Below are positions 54,462-62,848 of a stretch of DNA of 64,000 bases, in pieces. Both the position numbers and the translations under genes were made by a program. The notes beneath the pieces were generated by a model. That model saw only the letters and a list, made by a program, of their open reading frames with translations. It had not been told where the DNA came from and made no database searches. The stretch covers positions 4,402,001 to 4,466,000 of the forward strand of contig OY969783.1 of NCBI GenBank assembly GCA_963702995.1. The letters run 5' to 3'. The stretch comes from MFD04580-c1 sp963702995 (lineage in GTDB: Bacteria > Planctomycetota > Phycisphaerae > Tepidisphaerales > Tepidisphaeraceae). Each line of letters begins with the position of its first letter. Within the stretch, counting starts at the first letter, position 1.

Positions 54462-57044
54462 ATGATCGGCAGCATCCATCGTCGCGTAAAGGCAGCGTTT
54501 GAGCGGATCTCCGCGCGCTCCCGCATTGCCGCCGGGATGGTCTTCCTGCTGATCAGCGTGCTGTGGCTGGCGATTGCCTGCGGCATCGTCCCCAGCGAGC
54601 GCCGCGCGATCCTGGCGGGGCGCTCCACCCTGTGCGAAGCGATCGCCGTTCACCTGTCGCTCTTTGTGTCGCGGAATGAATCCGAGGCGCTGGTGGCCGA
54701 GCTTCACACGGTGACCGCCCGCAACCCGGATGTGATCTCGGCGGCCGTGCGCGACGCGTCCGGTAAGATCCTCGCCGATGTTGGCGGCCACGCCGCCGCC
54801 TGGGCTGACAGCCGGACCGGCGACGCCGACGAAACGCACGTCCTGGTCCCGATTTACGCCGGTGAGTCCAAGTGGGGGACGGTCGAGATCCTTTTTCGAC
54901 CGATCAGCAGGGGCGGTCTCCTGGGGTACCTGCGGTCGCCGGAAGTCCGACTGACGGTCTTCGTCGGCACGGCGTGCATGGGGTTGTTCCTGCTTTACCT
55001 GCGCAAGACGCTGCGGCATCTGGACCCTTCGAAGGTGGTCCCGCCGCGCGTTCGCTCAGCCCTGGACACGCTGGCCGAGGGCCTGCTCGTGATCGATAAG
55101 GACGAGCGGATCGTCCTGGCGAACCAGGCTTTCGCAACGATCGTCGGCCGCCCGCCGGAACAGATGCTGGGAACGCGCGCTTCGCAGCTTGCCTGGCTCG
55201 ACGACGCGGCCGCACCGCTCACCGACCGCACGGCCTTCCCCTGGGCGCAGGCGATCCAGGACGGTGAGCCGCGCCGCGGCATGATGATGCGGCTGCTGGA
55301 TTCCACCGGCGATCGCCGCACCTTCAGCGTCAATTGCACACCGGTCCTGGGCGACTCGGGCAAGTACCGCGGCGTCCTGGCCAGCTTTGACGACGTGACC
55401 CTCCTGGAGCGAAAAGAAGTCGAGCTCCGCAAGAGCAAGAATGCCGCCGAAGAGGCCAACCGCGCTAAGAGTGAATTCCTTGCCCGGATGAGCCACGAAA
55501 TCCGGACGCCGATGAACGCGATCCTCGGCTTCGCCGACGTGCTGCGGCGCGGCTACGCCGAGACGGAGGCGGAACGACAGGAACACCTCGACACCATTCA
55601 CTCGAGCGGGCAGCACCTGCTGGACCTGATCAACGACATCCTGGACCTGTCCAAGATCGAGTCCGGCCGCCTCGAGATCGAAACGGACCCGTGCTCGCCC
55701 TACGCGCTGCTGTCGGAAGTGCAATCGATCTTGTCGGTCCGCGCCGAGCAGAAGGGGATCGCGCTGCGGGTGGAGTGGGACGGGCCGGTGCCGGAGACGA
55801 TCGAGACCGATGCCACGCGCCTGCGCCAGGCGGTCACCAACCTGATCGGCAACGCGATCAAGTTCACCGAGCGCGGCTCGGTCCGGGTTGTCCCGCGCGT
55901 CGAGCGTAGGGGCGATGAAGCCCGATTGGTCGTCAACGTGATCGACACCGGCATCGGCATGAAGCCCGAGGCGCTCGGCCGCATCTTTCAGCCCTTTGCC
56001 CAGGCGGATACGTCGATCACGCGCCGGTTCGGCGGCACCGGGCTGGGGCTTTCGATCAGCCGCCAGATCGCCGAGGCGCTCGGCGGGAGCCTGACGGTGA
56101 CGAGCGAGCCGGGCGCCGGGAGCACGTTCACGCTCGAGATCGGCATCGGCACGCTCGCCGGCGTTCGAATGCTCACCGCCGAAGCGGCGTCAAAAACCCT
56201 GGCGGCCGGCAAGGCGTCCGTGGCACAGTCCCTCACGCTGCCGCCGCTGAAGGTGCTCCTCGTCGAGGACGGCGTCTCCAACCGCAAACTGATCCAGCTC
56301 GTGCTCGGCCGCGCCGGCGTCACCATCGACAGCGCGGAGGACGGTAAGACCGGAACCGAACTGGCCCTCCGCGGCAGCTACGACGTCATCCTGATGGACA
56401 TGCAGATGCCGATCATGGATGGCTACACCGCCGCCCGCCTTCTGCGGAGCCGCGGATATGCCAAGCCGATCATCGCTCTCACGGCCCACGCGATGCGCGG
56501 CGATGAGGAGAAATGCCGTTCCGCCGGATGTAGCGGTTTCCTGACCAAGCCGATCGATATGGACCTCCTGGTCCGAACTGTCGGCGAGGCGGCCGGCGTC
56601 GTCGCGGAAGCGGCCGCGGCCCCGCCGCCGGCACCTCATTCGCAAGGCAAGGCCGGCACGAAGGCCCACGAAACAGGCGAAGCGGTCATCAAGTCGACCC
56701 TTCCAACGGCCGATCCTGAGTTCTGCGCCATCGTGGAAGAATTCATCGAGCGGCTGCAGAGCCAGTTGAAGGCAATGAACGACGCCTGGCAGGGCCAGGA
56801 CCTGTCGCAGCTTGCCTCCCTTGCCCATTGGCTGAAGGGGTCGGGTGGGACAGCGGGTTTCGATGCCCTGACTTCGCCGGCGCGGAACCTGGAGCAGTTG
56901 TCACGGGACGGGCGGCTGGAAGAGATCGGCAGCGCCATAGGCGAATTGCAGCGGATCGCGAGCCGGATCGTTCCGCCGTCGGCGATCGAGAATGGCGGGA
57001 GCGGCGGCGGCCGCGACGAGAATGGGCACGGGCTGGGCGTTTGA
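54462..57044 (+). CDS. Hybrid sensor histidine kinase with PAS, receiver and HPt domains
   Basis: 860 residues, intact. A membrane helix (IAAGMVFLLISVLWLAIACG), a periplasmic sensor of about 120 residues (VTARNPDVISAAVRDASGKI), and a second helix (VRLTVFVGTACMGLFLLYLR) form the input part. PAS: ALDTLAEGLLVIDKDERIVL. HisKA with the acceptor His in EFLARMSHEIRTPMNAILGF; HATPase boxes NLIGNAIKFTERG, VIDTGIGMKPEALGR, RFGGTGLGLSISRQ. Receiver: VLLVEDGVSNRKLIQLVLGR, Asp in YDVILMDMQMPIMDGYTA, Lys in GFLTKPID. C-terminal HPt with the acceptor His in SLAHWLKGSGGTAGFDALTS. A complete phosphorelay on one chain, 85 bases after the giant protein gene and just before an HD-GYP response regulator that could receive the phosphate. 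Confidence 0.95.
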   Translation: MIGSIHRRVKAAFERISARSRIAAGMVFLLISVLWLAIACGIVPSERRAILAGRSTLCEAIAVHLSLFVSRNESEALVAELHTVTARNPDVISAAVRDASGKILADVGGHAAAWADSRTGDADETHVLVPIYAGESKWGTVEILFRPISRGGLLGYLRSPEVRLTVFVGTACMGLFLLYLRKTLRHLDPSKVVPPRVRSALDTLAEGLLVIDKDERIVLANQAFATIVGRPPEQMLGTRASQLAWLDDAAAPLTDRTAFPWAQAIQDGEPRRGMMMRLLDSTGDRRTFSVNCTPVLGDSGKYRGVLASFDDVTLLERKEVELRKSKNAAEEANRAKSEFLARMSHEIRTPMNAILGFADVLRRGYAETEAERQEHLDTIHSSGQHLLDLINDILDLSKIESGRLEIETDPCSPYALLSEVQSILSVRAEQKGIALRVEWDGPVPETIETDATRLRQAVTNLIGNAIKFTERGSVRVVPRVERRGDEARLVVNVIDTGIGMKPEALGRIFQPFAQADTSITRRFGGTGLGLSISRQIAEALGGSLTVTSEPGAGSTFTLEIGIGTLAGVRMLTAEAASKTLAAGKASVAQSLTLPPLKVLLVEDGVSNRKLIQLVLGRAGVTIDSAEDGKTGTELALRGSYDVILMDMQMPIMDGYTAARLLRSRGYAKPIIALTAHAMRGDEEKCRSAGCSGFLTKPIDMDLLVRTVGEAAGVVAEAAAAPPPAPHSQGKAGTKAHETGEAVIKSTLPTADPEFCAIVEEFIERLQSQLKAMNDAWQGQDLSQLASLAHWLKGSGGTAGFDALTSPARNLEQLSRDGRLEEIGSAIGELQRIASRIVPPSAIENGGSGGGRDENGHGLGV

Positions 57045-57180
57045 TCAAAGCACCCTGGCCACGCGGCGGCCCGAAGCAAGCCCACGCGTCGGTGGCGCCC
57101 GAACGTCGGACGCATTGCAACTGTGCGGCGGGTCACTCCGCTGAGCGCCCGCAAGGTCCGCTTTGAGTCGAGTGTCGGAC

Positions 57181-58401
57181 ATGACTTTGACTGCCCCTCC
57201 AACTCAGACGATGCTCGGCTCCGCGAACGGCGCCTCGGCCGCGACCATGTTCGCCGACGCCGCCGGCCCGCACCGGCCTGGAGAGGCGGTAACGCCGAAG
57301 ATCGCGATCGTCGATGACGAACCGATCAACATCAAAGTCGTCCGCAAATACCTTCAGGGGGTTGGGTACAGCCAGTTTGTCACCACGTCGGATTCGACGA
57401 CGGCGATGGGCCTGATCCGCGCGGAGATGCCCGATGTCGTCCTGCTCGACGTCATGATGCCGCAGGTCGATGGGATTCAGATCCTTCGCATGATCCGCGC
57501 CGACGAGCGGCTTCGATATGTGCCCGTCCTGATCCTGACCGCGTCCACCGATTCCGAGACCAAGAGCCGCGCGCTGGAGTCGGGGGCGACGGACTTCCTT
57601 GCCAAGCCGGTTGACGCGGGCGACCTGATCCCGCGGCTGCGCAACGCGTTGATCGTCAAGGCCCACCATGACCATCTGGCCCGCTACTCCGAACAGCTCG
57701 AGATGCAGGTCCGGCAACGCACGGCCGAACTGGAGGCGTCGCGGCTCCAGGTGATTCATTGCCTCGCGTGCGCCGCCGAACTGCGCGATGACGTGACCGG
57801 CCGCCATGTCATCCGGGTCGGGCGGTACGTCGCCATCCTGGCGGCGACGCTGGGCTTTGCGAAGCCGGAGGCCGCGATGCTCGGAACGGCGGCGCAGCTC
57901 CACGATGTCGGCAAGATCGGCCTGCCGGACTCGATCCTCCTGAAGCCCGGGCCGCTCAGCGCGGCCGAGCGGGATCAGATGAAGCGGCACTGCGAGATCG
58001 GGCATCGGATCGTGCAGCCCCCGGCAAACGCCGAGACCTGGACGGTCCCGGTGGAATTCGGCCTCCCCGCGGGCGAGCTTCCCCAGGCGTCGCACCCGTT
58101 GCTCGACCTGGCGGCAAGCATCGCATTGACGCATCACGAGTGGTGGGATGGCTCCGGCTATCCGCGTCGCCTGGCGGGGGAGGGCATCCCGATGGCGGGC
58201 CGCATCACGGCGGTCGCCGATGTGTTCGACGCGCTTTCCAGTGCCCGGCCCTACAAAAAGGGGTACCCGGTGGATCAGTGCCTGAAAATCATGAGCGACG
58301 AGCAGGCCCGCCACTTCGACCCGCGCGTTTTCGATGCGTTGTTGCGGTGCATCGATCGGATCCTGCAGGTTCAAGCGGATTATCCGGACGTCGCATCCTG
58401 A
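57181..58401 (+). CDS. Response regulator with HD-GYP domain (c-di-GMP phosphodiesterase type)
   Basis: 406 residues from ATG 57181; a TTG at 57163 in the same frame is the alternative. Receiver: KIAIVDDEPINIKVVRKYLQ, acceptor Asp in DVVLLDVMMPQVDGIQILRM, Lys in DFLAKPVDAGDL. A coiled-coil linker (SEQLEMQVRQRTAELEASRL) joins the HD-GYP domain: AELRDDVTGRHVIRVGRYVA, the HD pair in QLHDVGKIGLPDSILLKPG, HHEWWDGSGYPRRLAGEGIP with the GYP motif, and GRITAVADVFDALSSARPYK. Between GHRIVQ and the HHEWWDGSGYP block there is an insert of about 25 residues (PANAETWTVPVEFGLPAGEL). It should hydrolyse cyclic di-GMP under control of the neighbouring hybrid kinase. That link is inferred from gene order. Confidence 0.94.
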   Translation: MTLTAPPTQTMLGSANGASAATMFADAAGPHRPGEAVTPKIAIVDDEPINIKVVRKYLQGVGYSQFVTTSDSTTAMGLIRAEMPDVVLLDVMMPQVDGIQILRMIRADERLRYVPVLILTASTDSETKSRALESGATDFLAKPVDAGDLIPRLRNALIVKAHHDHLARYSEQLEMQVRQRTAELEASRLQVIHCLACAAELRDDVTGRHVIRVGRYVAILAATLGFAKPEAAMLGTAAQLHDVGKIGLPDSILLKPGPLSAAERDQMKRHCEIGHRIVQPPANAETWTVPVEFGLPAGELPQASHPLLDLAASIALTHHEWWDGSGYPRRLAGEGIPMAGRITAVADVFDALSSARPYKKGYPVDQCLKIMSDEQARHFDPRVFDALLRCIDRILQVQADYPDVAS

Positions 58402-58525
58402 GCATGAAACGCGTAAAAAGCGGCTCGGCCCCAGGTCTTGATTACAAATGCGTCAAGTTGGAACGATTCGGATCCGATATGACCTTTGGAAGGGGCGCGA
58501 ACCTTCAGTACCCTCGGAGCGAACG

Positions 58526-58726
58526 ATGGAACGAGATGACCGGCGGGCCGAGGCGGGGGAGGGGCACATTTCTCTCCTTCGCCGGCTCGCGTCCGACGAG
58601 TCCGGGGGGGAAGTGCTGGAATACGCGCTGATCGCGGGCTTGATTGTCGTCGCCGCCATCGCGTCCATCAGCGCCGTTGGCACCAAGGTGCTCGCGCGTT
58701 GGACGTCCCTCAAGAACTCGGTCTGA
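58526..58726 (+). CDS. Flp/Fap-type (class IVb) pilin
   Basis: 66 residues. The ATG at 58526 follows CGGAGCGA. A basic leader of about 28 residues ends in SDESGGEVLEYALIAGLIVV, where Gly-Gly-Glu precedes the pilin helix. The Glu at position 5 of the mature form (EVLEYALIA) is the conserved class IVb residue, and AAIASISAVGTKVLARWTSL completes the short protein. Prepilin peptidase would cut after the glycines. No Tad secretion genes are in the window. The leader is longer than in most Flp pilins. It lies 125 bases after the HD-GYP gene on the same strand and could be controlled by that signalling unit. Confidence 0.85.
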   Translation: MERDDRRAEAGEGHISLLRRLASDESGGEVLEYALIAGLIVVAAIASISAVGTKVLARWTSLKNSV

Positions 58727-58769
58727 TGTACGCCGCGATGCGTTGCTTCTCTGGAAGCTCGCGGTGGGC

Positions 58770-58814
58770 GAAAAAGAAAAGCGAGCCGGGCGACTGTGGG
58801 ATCGCCCGGCTCGC
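58770..58814 (-). terminator. Terminator of the sigma factor gene
   Basis: On the minus strand a perfect 13-bp stem (GCGAGCCGGGCGA with TCGCCCGGCTCGC, 8-base loop) is followed by TTTTCTTTTTC. It lies 46 bases after the sigma factor stop. The stem may also end the convergent pilin transcript, though without a T-run in that direction. Confidence 0.88.
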
Positions 58815-58859
58815 GTGCCTACGCCTGACGCTTTCGCGCCAGCCATCTCTTCGGGCCCA

Positions 58860-59879
58860 TTACGCTCTGGGGGCCGTCGCTGGGAACTCGTGCGCGAAAC
58901 CATCGCCCGATGCGTCAGCGCGCTCTTCATCGGCCGACCGCGGCTTGTTCCGCAAGACGCCTTCTTCCATCACGTTTCGGATCTTGGCGAGCGCCTTGTT
59001 CTGAATCTGGCGCACGCGCTCCTTCGTCACCCCGATAATCGCCCCCACCTCTTCAAGCGTCAGCGGATGCTCTTCCTGCTGCTCCCAGTTGAAGCGGCGT
59101 CGGATGACCGTCTCTTCCACGTTGGAAAGGTCGGCCAGGTTACGATCGACGATCGCCTTCAACTCGTCGATGCAATCTTCCTCAACCGCATCGCGCCGGC
59201 GATCCTGCCAGTCGCTCTTCTCCATGTCCGGCTCGAACTCGACCGGGAAGCGGCTCTTGTGCCGGTTGGACTTCAGAGCGGTGCGGCTGAATGCCTTCAG
59301 GATCGCGCGGCACGCATACGTGCTGAACTTGAAGCCGCGATCCACGCTGAACTTATCCACCGCGCGGATCAGCGCCATGTTCCCTTCGCTGACCACCTCG
59401 GCGAAGTCAACGTCGCCCAGTCGCGTTCGCTTGGCCATCGCCAGCACCAGGGCGAGGTTGGTCCGCACCAGGTACTCGCGGAAATGCTCGAAACGGCGAT
59501 GCCATTCGAGGAACTGCTCGGCCAATTCCCGCGTAAGGCCGTCCTGCTTGATCTTCTCCTGTACCTTCGACAGCTTCAGCTTGGAGAAGTTGAAGCGCAT
59601 GAACATCAGGCGCTCTTCCTTCGCCGTCATCAACTGTGGCGCGCCGGAGATGGTTTCGTCCACCGCCTCATCGCGCGTCGGCTGATACCAACTGGTCAGC
59701 GGTAGTTCCGGCTCTTTGTCGAAGTCGAACAGACGTTGCTCGATGTCCTTTTCGGTAAAGACCGGGCTATCCATGAATGCGTACGATTCTTCGAGCAGGC
59801 CTTCCACCTTCTGCCGCATCACGCGGGGGATAGGAGTGGCTCGAGGAGTCCGGACGCTCTTGGTTGTCAATGTCGCCAT
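58860..59879 (-). CDS. RNA polymerase sigma-70 family factor
   Basis: 339 residues from MATLTTKSVRTPRATPIPRV (59879). An open frame extends upstream but into low-sense sequence. Regions 2.1-2.4: EYLVRTNLALVLAMAKRTRL, FAEVVSEGNMALIRAVDKFS and RGFKFSTYACRAILKAFSRT (core binding and -10 recognition). Region 4: RRFNWEQQEEHPLTLEEVGA and GVTKERVRQIQNKALAKIRN (-35 recognition). Region 1.1 is missing, and the N-terminal 100 residues are specific (LLEESYAFMDSPVFTEKDIE), so this is not the housekeeping RpoD but an alternative sigma-70 group member. It has its own terminator and a divergent AT-rich upstream region shared with nadD. Confidence 0.92.
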   Translation of the reverse strand: MATLTTKSVRTPRATPIPRVMRQKVEGLLEESYAFMDSPVFTEKDIEQRLFDFDKEPELPLTSWYQPTRDEAVDETISGAPQLMTAKEERLMFMRFNFSKLKLSKVQEKIKQDGLTRELAEQFLEWHRRFEHFREYLVRTNLALVLAMAKRTRLGDVDFAEVVSEGNMALIRAVDKFSVDRGFKFSTYACRAILKAFSRTALKSNRHKSRFPVEFEPDMEKSDWQDRRRDAVEEDCIDELKAIVDRNLADLSNVEETVIRRRFNWEQQEEHPLTLEEVGAIIGVTKERVRQIQNKALAKIRNVMEEGVLRNKPRSADEERADASGDGFAHEFPATAPRA

Positions 59880-60202
59880 GGCCGCCCTCACTTTCTGGGC
59901 TTGCCGCGGTTTCGCGGCCGTTTGTTTCGCTACAACTTCGCGGTGGCTGACGTTCCGTCGCCGAGTGCATGATTCGTCCACCAGTCAACCACCTTCCTTC
60001 AATACGCCCTGCGCGGCCAGCGGTTCATCGCATAAAGCGTATGTGACGAACGATTTACGCCAGAATTTATAACCGCCAGAAATTTCAGGCCCCACTGGAC
60101 ACCTGTGCAGACTATATTCGTTTCCGCAGCAATTTTGGCAGATAAAACGCTGTTTCAACACTGTTTGGTCAACGTCGCAAGATCGATACCGACCTATTTC
60201 AA
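59880..60202. other. Divergent regulatory region between the sigma factor gene and nadD
   Basis: 323 bases without a gene. The part from about 60040 to 60190 is clearly AT-richer than the rest of the window (ATTTATAACCGCCAGAAATT, GACTATATTCG, CAGATAAAACGCTG) and is the likely site of promoters for both genes. On the minus strand AATATAGT (near 60110-60118) resembles a -10 box, but I find no matching -35 at normal spacing. A short direct motif CTGTTT occurs twice (around 60150 and 60160). Confidence 0.55.
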
Positions 60203-60827
60203 ATGATGTCATCCGAGGCCGCGTTACCGGGGTCATCCTTGAAAAAGCTCTGTTTCGGCGGGAGCTTCAACCCGCCGCATCACGGCCATCTCATCTGTGC
60301 CCGCGCGGTTGCCGAGGCCGCCGGTTTCCACCGGGTCGTCCTCATTCCCAGTGCCCGGCCGCCGCACAAATCGGGCGATGCGATCGCGTCAGCGGCCGAT
60401 CGCCTCGCCATGTGCCGGGCGGCCATCGCCGATGACCCGTTGTTCGAGGTTAACGACCTGGAACTCTCTCGCGACGGCCCCTCCTACACCGTTGACACCG
60501 CCCGCGGACTCCTCGCCTCAGGGTGGAGCGACGTCTCATGGCTGATTGGCGGGGACAGCGTGGCCAATCTGCCAACTTGGCACGAAGCCGACGCGCTTTT
60601 GAACCTGATCCAGTTCGTCGTTATGGCACGGCCGGGTTGGGCGCTGCCCGTGGGAAACCCTTCCCGCGGCGTTGCAACCCCTGCGGCATCAGGTGGTCCG
60701 AGCGCCGCTGATCGATATCAGCGCCACCGACATCCGCGAGCGCATCCGGGTCGGTCAACCCATCGACTACCTGTTGCCACAGCGCGTCATTCAGTACATC
60801 GAATGCCGTGGGCTCTACCTGGGCTAA
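60203..60827 (+). CDS. nadD: Nicotinate-nucleotide adenylyltransferase (frame break near 60650)
   Basis: About 208 residues. It makes nicotinate adenine dinucleotide from NaMN and ATP, an essential step of NAD synthesis. The first frame has the nucleotidyltransferase signature KKLCFGGSFNPPHHGHLICA, with VLIPSARPPHKS, NDLELSRDGPSYTVDTARGL and WLIGGDSVANLPTWHEADAL. The second frame, from about 60650, continues ETLPAALQPLRHQVVRAPLI and has the closing ISATDIRERIRVGQPIDYLL and RVIQYIECRGLYLG to the TAA at 60825-60827. The net change is +1 or -2 near CCCGTGGGAAACCC. ATG 60203 or the next codon are possible starts; the first conserved strand begins about 14 residues later. As nadD is essential, an assembly error is likely. 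Confidence 0.93.
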
Positions 60828-61346
60828 TCCAAGGGCTACTCGGAAGGCCAATACCGGCCAAAACGGCCGCCGATTCGCGCGCAGTCACCCGCCTGCATGT
60901 CGCGGACACCAATTGAGGCTCGGAAGGTCGGGTGGCGCTGAGGTCTGATTGCCGCCTTGGCATTCAGTCGCGCCGGTGCGTGTGGGTCGGGCTCAACCGC
61001 GAACCCTTACGAGACATTCCCAAAGAGTAGACGGCCAGCCTATCCCGAATCTGACACGTTCCTTTAGCAATCGTCAGGGCCGCCCAATCCGTCGGCTCGC
61101 CGCCGCCGTGAGCGAGGGTAGAGCGTCTGCGCGACGGTCGCCACTTCACGAGGCATTCTTGCACACCACGTCCAGTGGCCGTTCACGCGCGCTGTGACGC
61201 GTGTGCGGGCTCGACCGGCAACCGCACGCCGCTTGCGGAATCACGGCTCCCACCGCCATCGTCGCGATGCTACCCCTCTGCGGCCTTTGCGATTACAACG
61301 TTGCGGCCGCGCCGGATCGAGAGGCTCGGCACGGAGAGCACGCCGC
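60828..61346. other. Gene-free stretch before the Kdo transferase gene
   Basis: 519 bases without a credible gene on either strand. Open frames here have arginine/alanine-rich shadow composition. No palindrome, promoter or terminator convinced me. GGAGAGC about 10 bases before the GTG at 61347 is the only useful site. Confidence 0.45.
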
Positions 61347-62732
61347 GTGGTCAATCTGTATGACATCGCCTATGGGGCCGCCGTTGTCGCCGCCGCCCCA
61401 TACTGGCTGATCGCGCCCAAGGCCAGGCGGAAGGTGGCTGCCGCTTTCCGACACCGCCTCGGCCGCGATATCCCCGAACTTTCCCCAGGCGGCACGGTCG
61501 TCTGGGTTCATGCCGTCAGTGTCGGAGAAGTCAACGCAACGCCTGCGCTCGTCAAAACATTGCTCGATGCCCGCGCCGGGCTGCGTATCGTTGTCAGCAC
61601 GACCACAGAAACGGGCCACGCCCGCGGCGGGCAGCTCTTTGGCGGCAACGGCCGCGTCACGCTGATCCGATTCCCGCTCGACTTCAGCTCCGCCATCGAC
61701 CGCGCGCTGACGCGCCTGCGTCCGGCGGCCGTCGCCCTGATGGAGCTGGAGGTCTGGCCGAACCTGGTCGCCCGATGCCACGAACGCGGTATCCCCGTCC
61801 TGGTCGTCAACGGCCGCCTGACCGAATACAGCTTCAACGGGTATCGGCGGCTCAAGCCGCTGATCGCCCCCACTTTCGCCCGATTGAGCGCCGTCGGCGC
61901 CCAGGACGAGACGTTCGCCGCCCGCTTCATCGCACTCGGCACGCCGCCCGAGCGGGTTCGGGTGACCGGGACGATGAAGTTCGACACGGCCCAGGTCGCC
62001 GATACGATCGACGGAGCCGATGCGCTCGCCGCGGCCGTGGCGCTGAGGCCCGACGCCGAACCCATCTTTGTCGCCGGATCGACCGGGCCGGGCGAAGAGC
62101 AGATCCTGCTGACCGTCTACCGCGCCCTGCTCCAACGCCATCCCACCCTGCGGCTGGTGATCGTCCCCCGTCACCCGCCACGCTTTGATGAAGTGGCCGG
62201 CCTGATCGAGCGGGAAGGCTTCCCCCTCCTCCGCCGCTCACGCCCGGCTGGTGGTACGGGGATCGGCGACCCGCTGGCTGCGCCGATGCCTTCGACGCCT
62301 CGGGACCCGGGGAACGCCTTGATATCTAACGAGCTCCCGCGGCCGGTGGTCCTGGGCGACACGATGGGCGAGTTGCGAAAGTTCTACGCCCTGGCGACGG
62401 TCGTCTTCGTCGGCCGCACGCTCATCGACTTAGGCCCCCGACAACGCGGCAGCGACATGATCGAACCGGCCGCCCTGGGCCGTCCGACGATCGTTGGCCC
62501 CTGGACGCAAAATTTTGCCGACGCCATGTCCCATTTCCGCGCCGTCGATGCGATCCGCGTCGTGACCGGCGCCGCCCAACTTGAATCCGCCGTCGGCGAC
62601 GCCCTGGCCGACCCCGCCACCGCCGCCACCCTCGGCCGCCGCGCCCGGGACACCGTCCGCTCCCAACAAGGCGCCACCGCCCGCCACGCCGAAATGATCC
62701 TCTCCAGCCTCGCCAACCCCGCGGCCCACTAA
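61347..62732 (+). CDS. waaA: 3-deoxy-D-manno-octulosonic acid (Kdo) transferase
   Basis: 461 residues from GTG 61347, preceded by GGAGAGC. The frame is open further upstream but the protein family begins at VNLYDIAYGAAVVAAAPYWL, its single membrane anchor. Core motifs: RHRLGRDIPELSPGGTVVWV, HAVSVGEVNATPALVKTLLD, STTTETGHARG, ALMELEVWPNLVARCHERGI, VNGRLTEYSFNGYRRLKPLI, the donor-binding AGSTGPGEEQILLTVYRALL and GDTMGELRKFYALATVVFVG, and MIEPAALGRPTIVGPW. It transfers Kdo from CMP-Kdo to lipid A at the inner face of the inner membrane, evidence for a Gram-negative lipopolysaccharide-type envelope. In place of the usual HGGQN, the sequence here is RQRGSDMIEPAA. The stop TAA directly touches a REP-type palindrome. 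Confidence 0.93.
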   Translation: MVNLYDIAYGAAVVAAAPYWLIAPKARRKVAAAFRHRLGRDIPELSPGGTVVWVHAVSVGEVNATPALVKTLLDARAGLRIVVSTTTETGHARGGQLFGGNGRVTLIRFPLDFSSAIDRALTRLRPAAVALMELEVWPNLVARCHERGIPVLVVNGRLTEYSFNGYRRLKPLIAPTFARLSAVGAQDETFAARFIALGTPPERVRVTGTMKFDTAQVADTIDGADALAAAVALRPDAEPIFVAGSTGPGEEQILLTVYRALLQRHPTLRLVIVPRHPPRFDEVAGLIEREGFPLLRRSRPAGGTGIGDPLAAPMPSTPRDPGNALISNELPRPVVLGDTMGELRKFYALATVVFVGRTLIDLGPRQRGSDMIEPAALGRPTIVGPWTQNFADAMSHFRAVDAIRVVTGAAQLESAVGDALADPATAATLGRRARDTVRSQQGATARHAEMILSSLANPAAH

Positions 62733-62848
62733 AAAGGGTCAGAAGGTATTCCCCCAAAAGATAATACCTCCAGACCCCTTTTTGCTGCCCCGCGCTTCGT
62801 AAAGGGGTCAGAAGGTATTTCCGGGAAAATACCTTCTGACCCCTTTAC
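62731..62848. repeat. REP-like palindrome pair (AAAGGGGTCAGAAGGTATTT)
   Basis: Two hairpins in tandem. The first (62731-62783) is imperfect (AAAAAGGGTCAGAAGGTATT ... AATACCTCCAGACCCC). The second (62799-62848) is a perfect 22-bp palindrome around a 6-base centre. The type AAAGGGGTCAG...CTGACCCCTTT is known from REP elements mobilised by RAYT transposases in several phyla. The last base of the waaA stop overlaps its left edge. The true stop of the convergent radical SAM gene (62845-62847) lies in its right edge. No RAYT gene is in the window. Confidence 0.88.

Noticed and set aside
62729..62844. C-terminal extension of the radical SAM protein encoded by the REP element (IFPEIPSDPFTKRG...)
   Set aside because: A one-base correction near 62920 reveals the conserved family ending and an earlier stop; the extension is repeat DNA read in the wrong frame.
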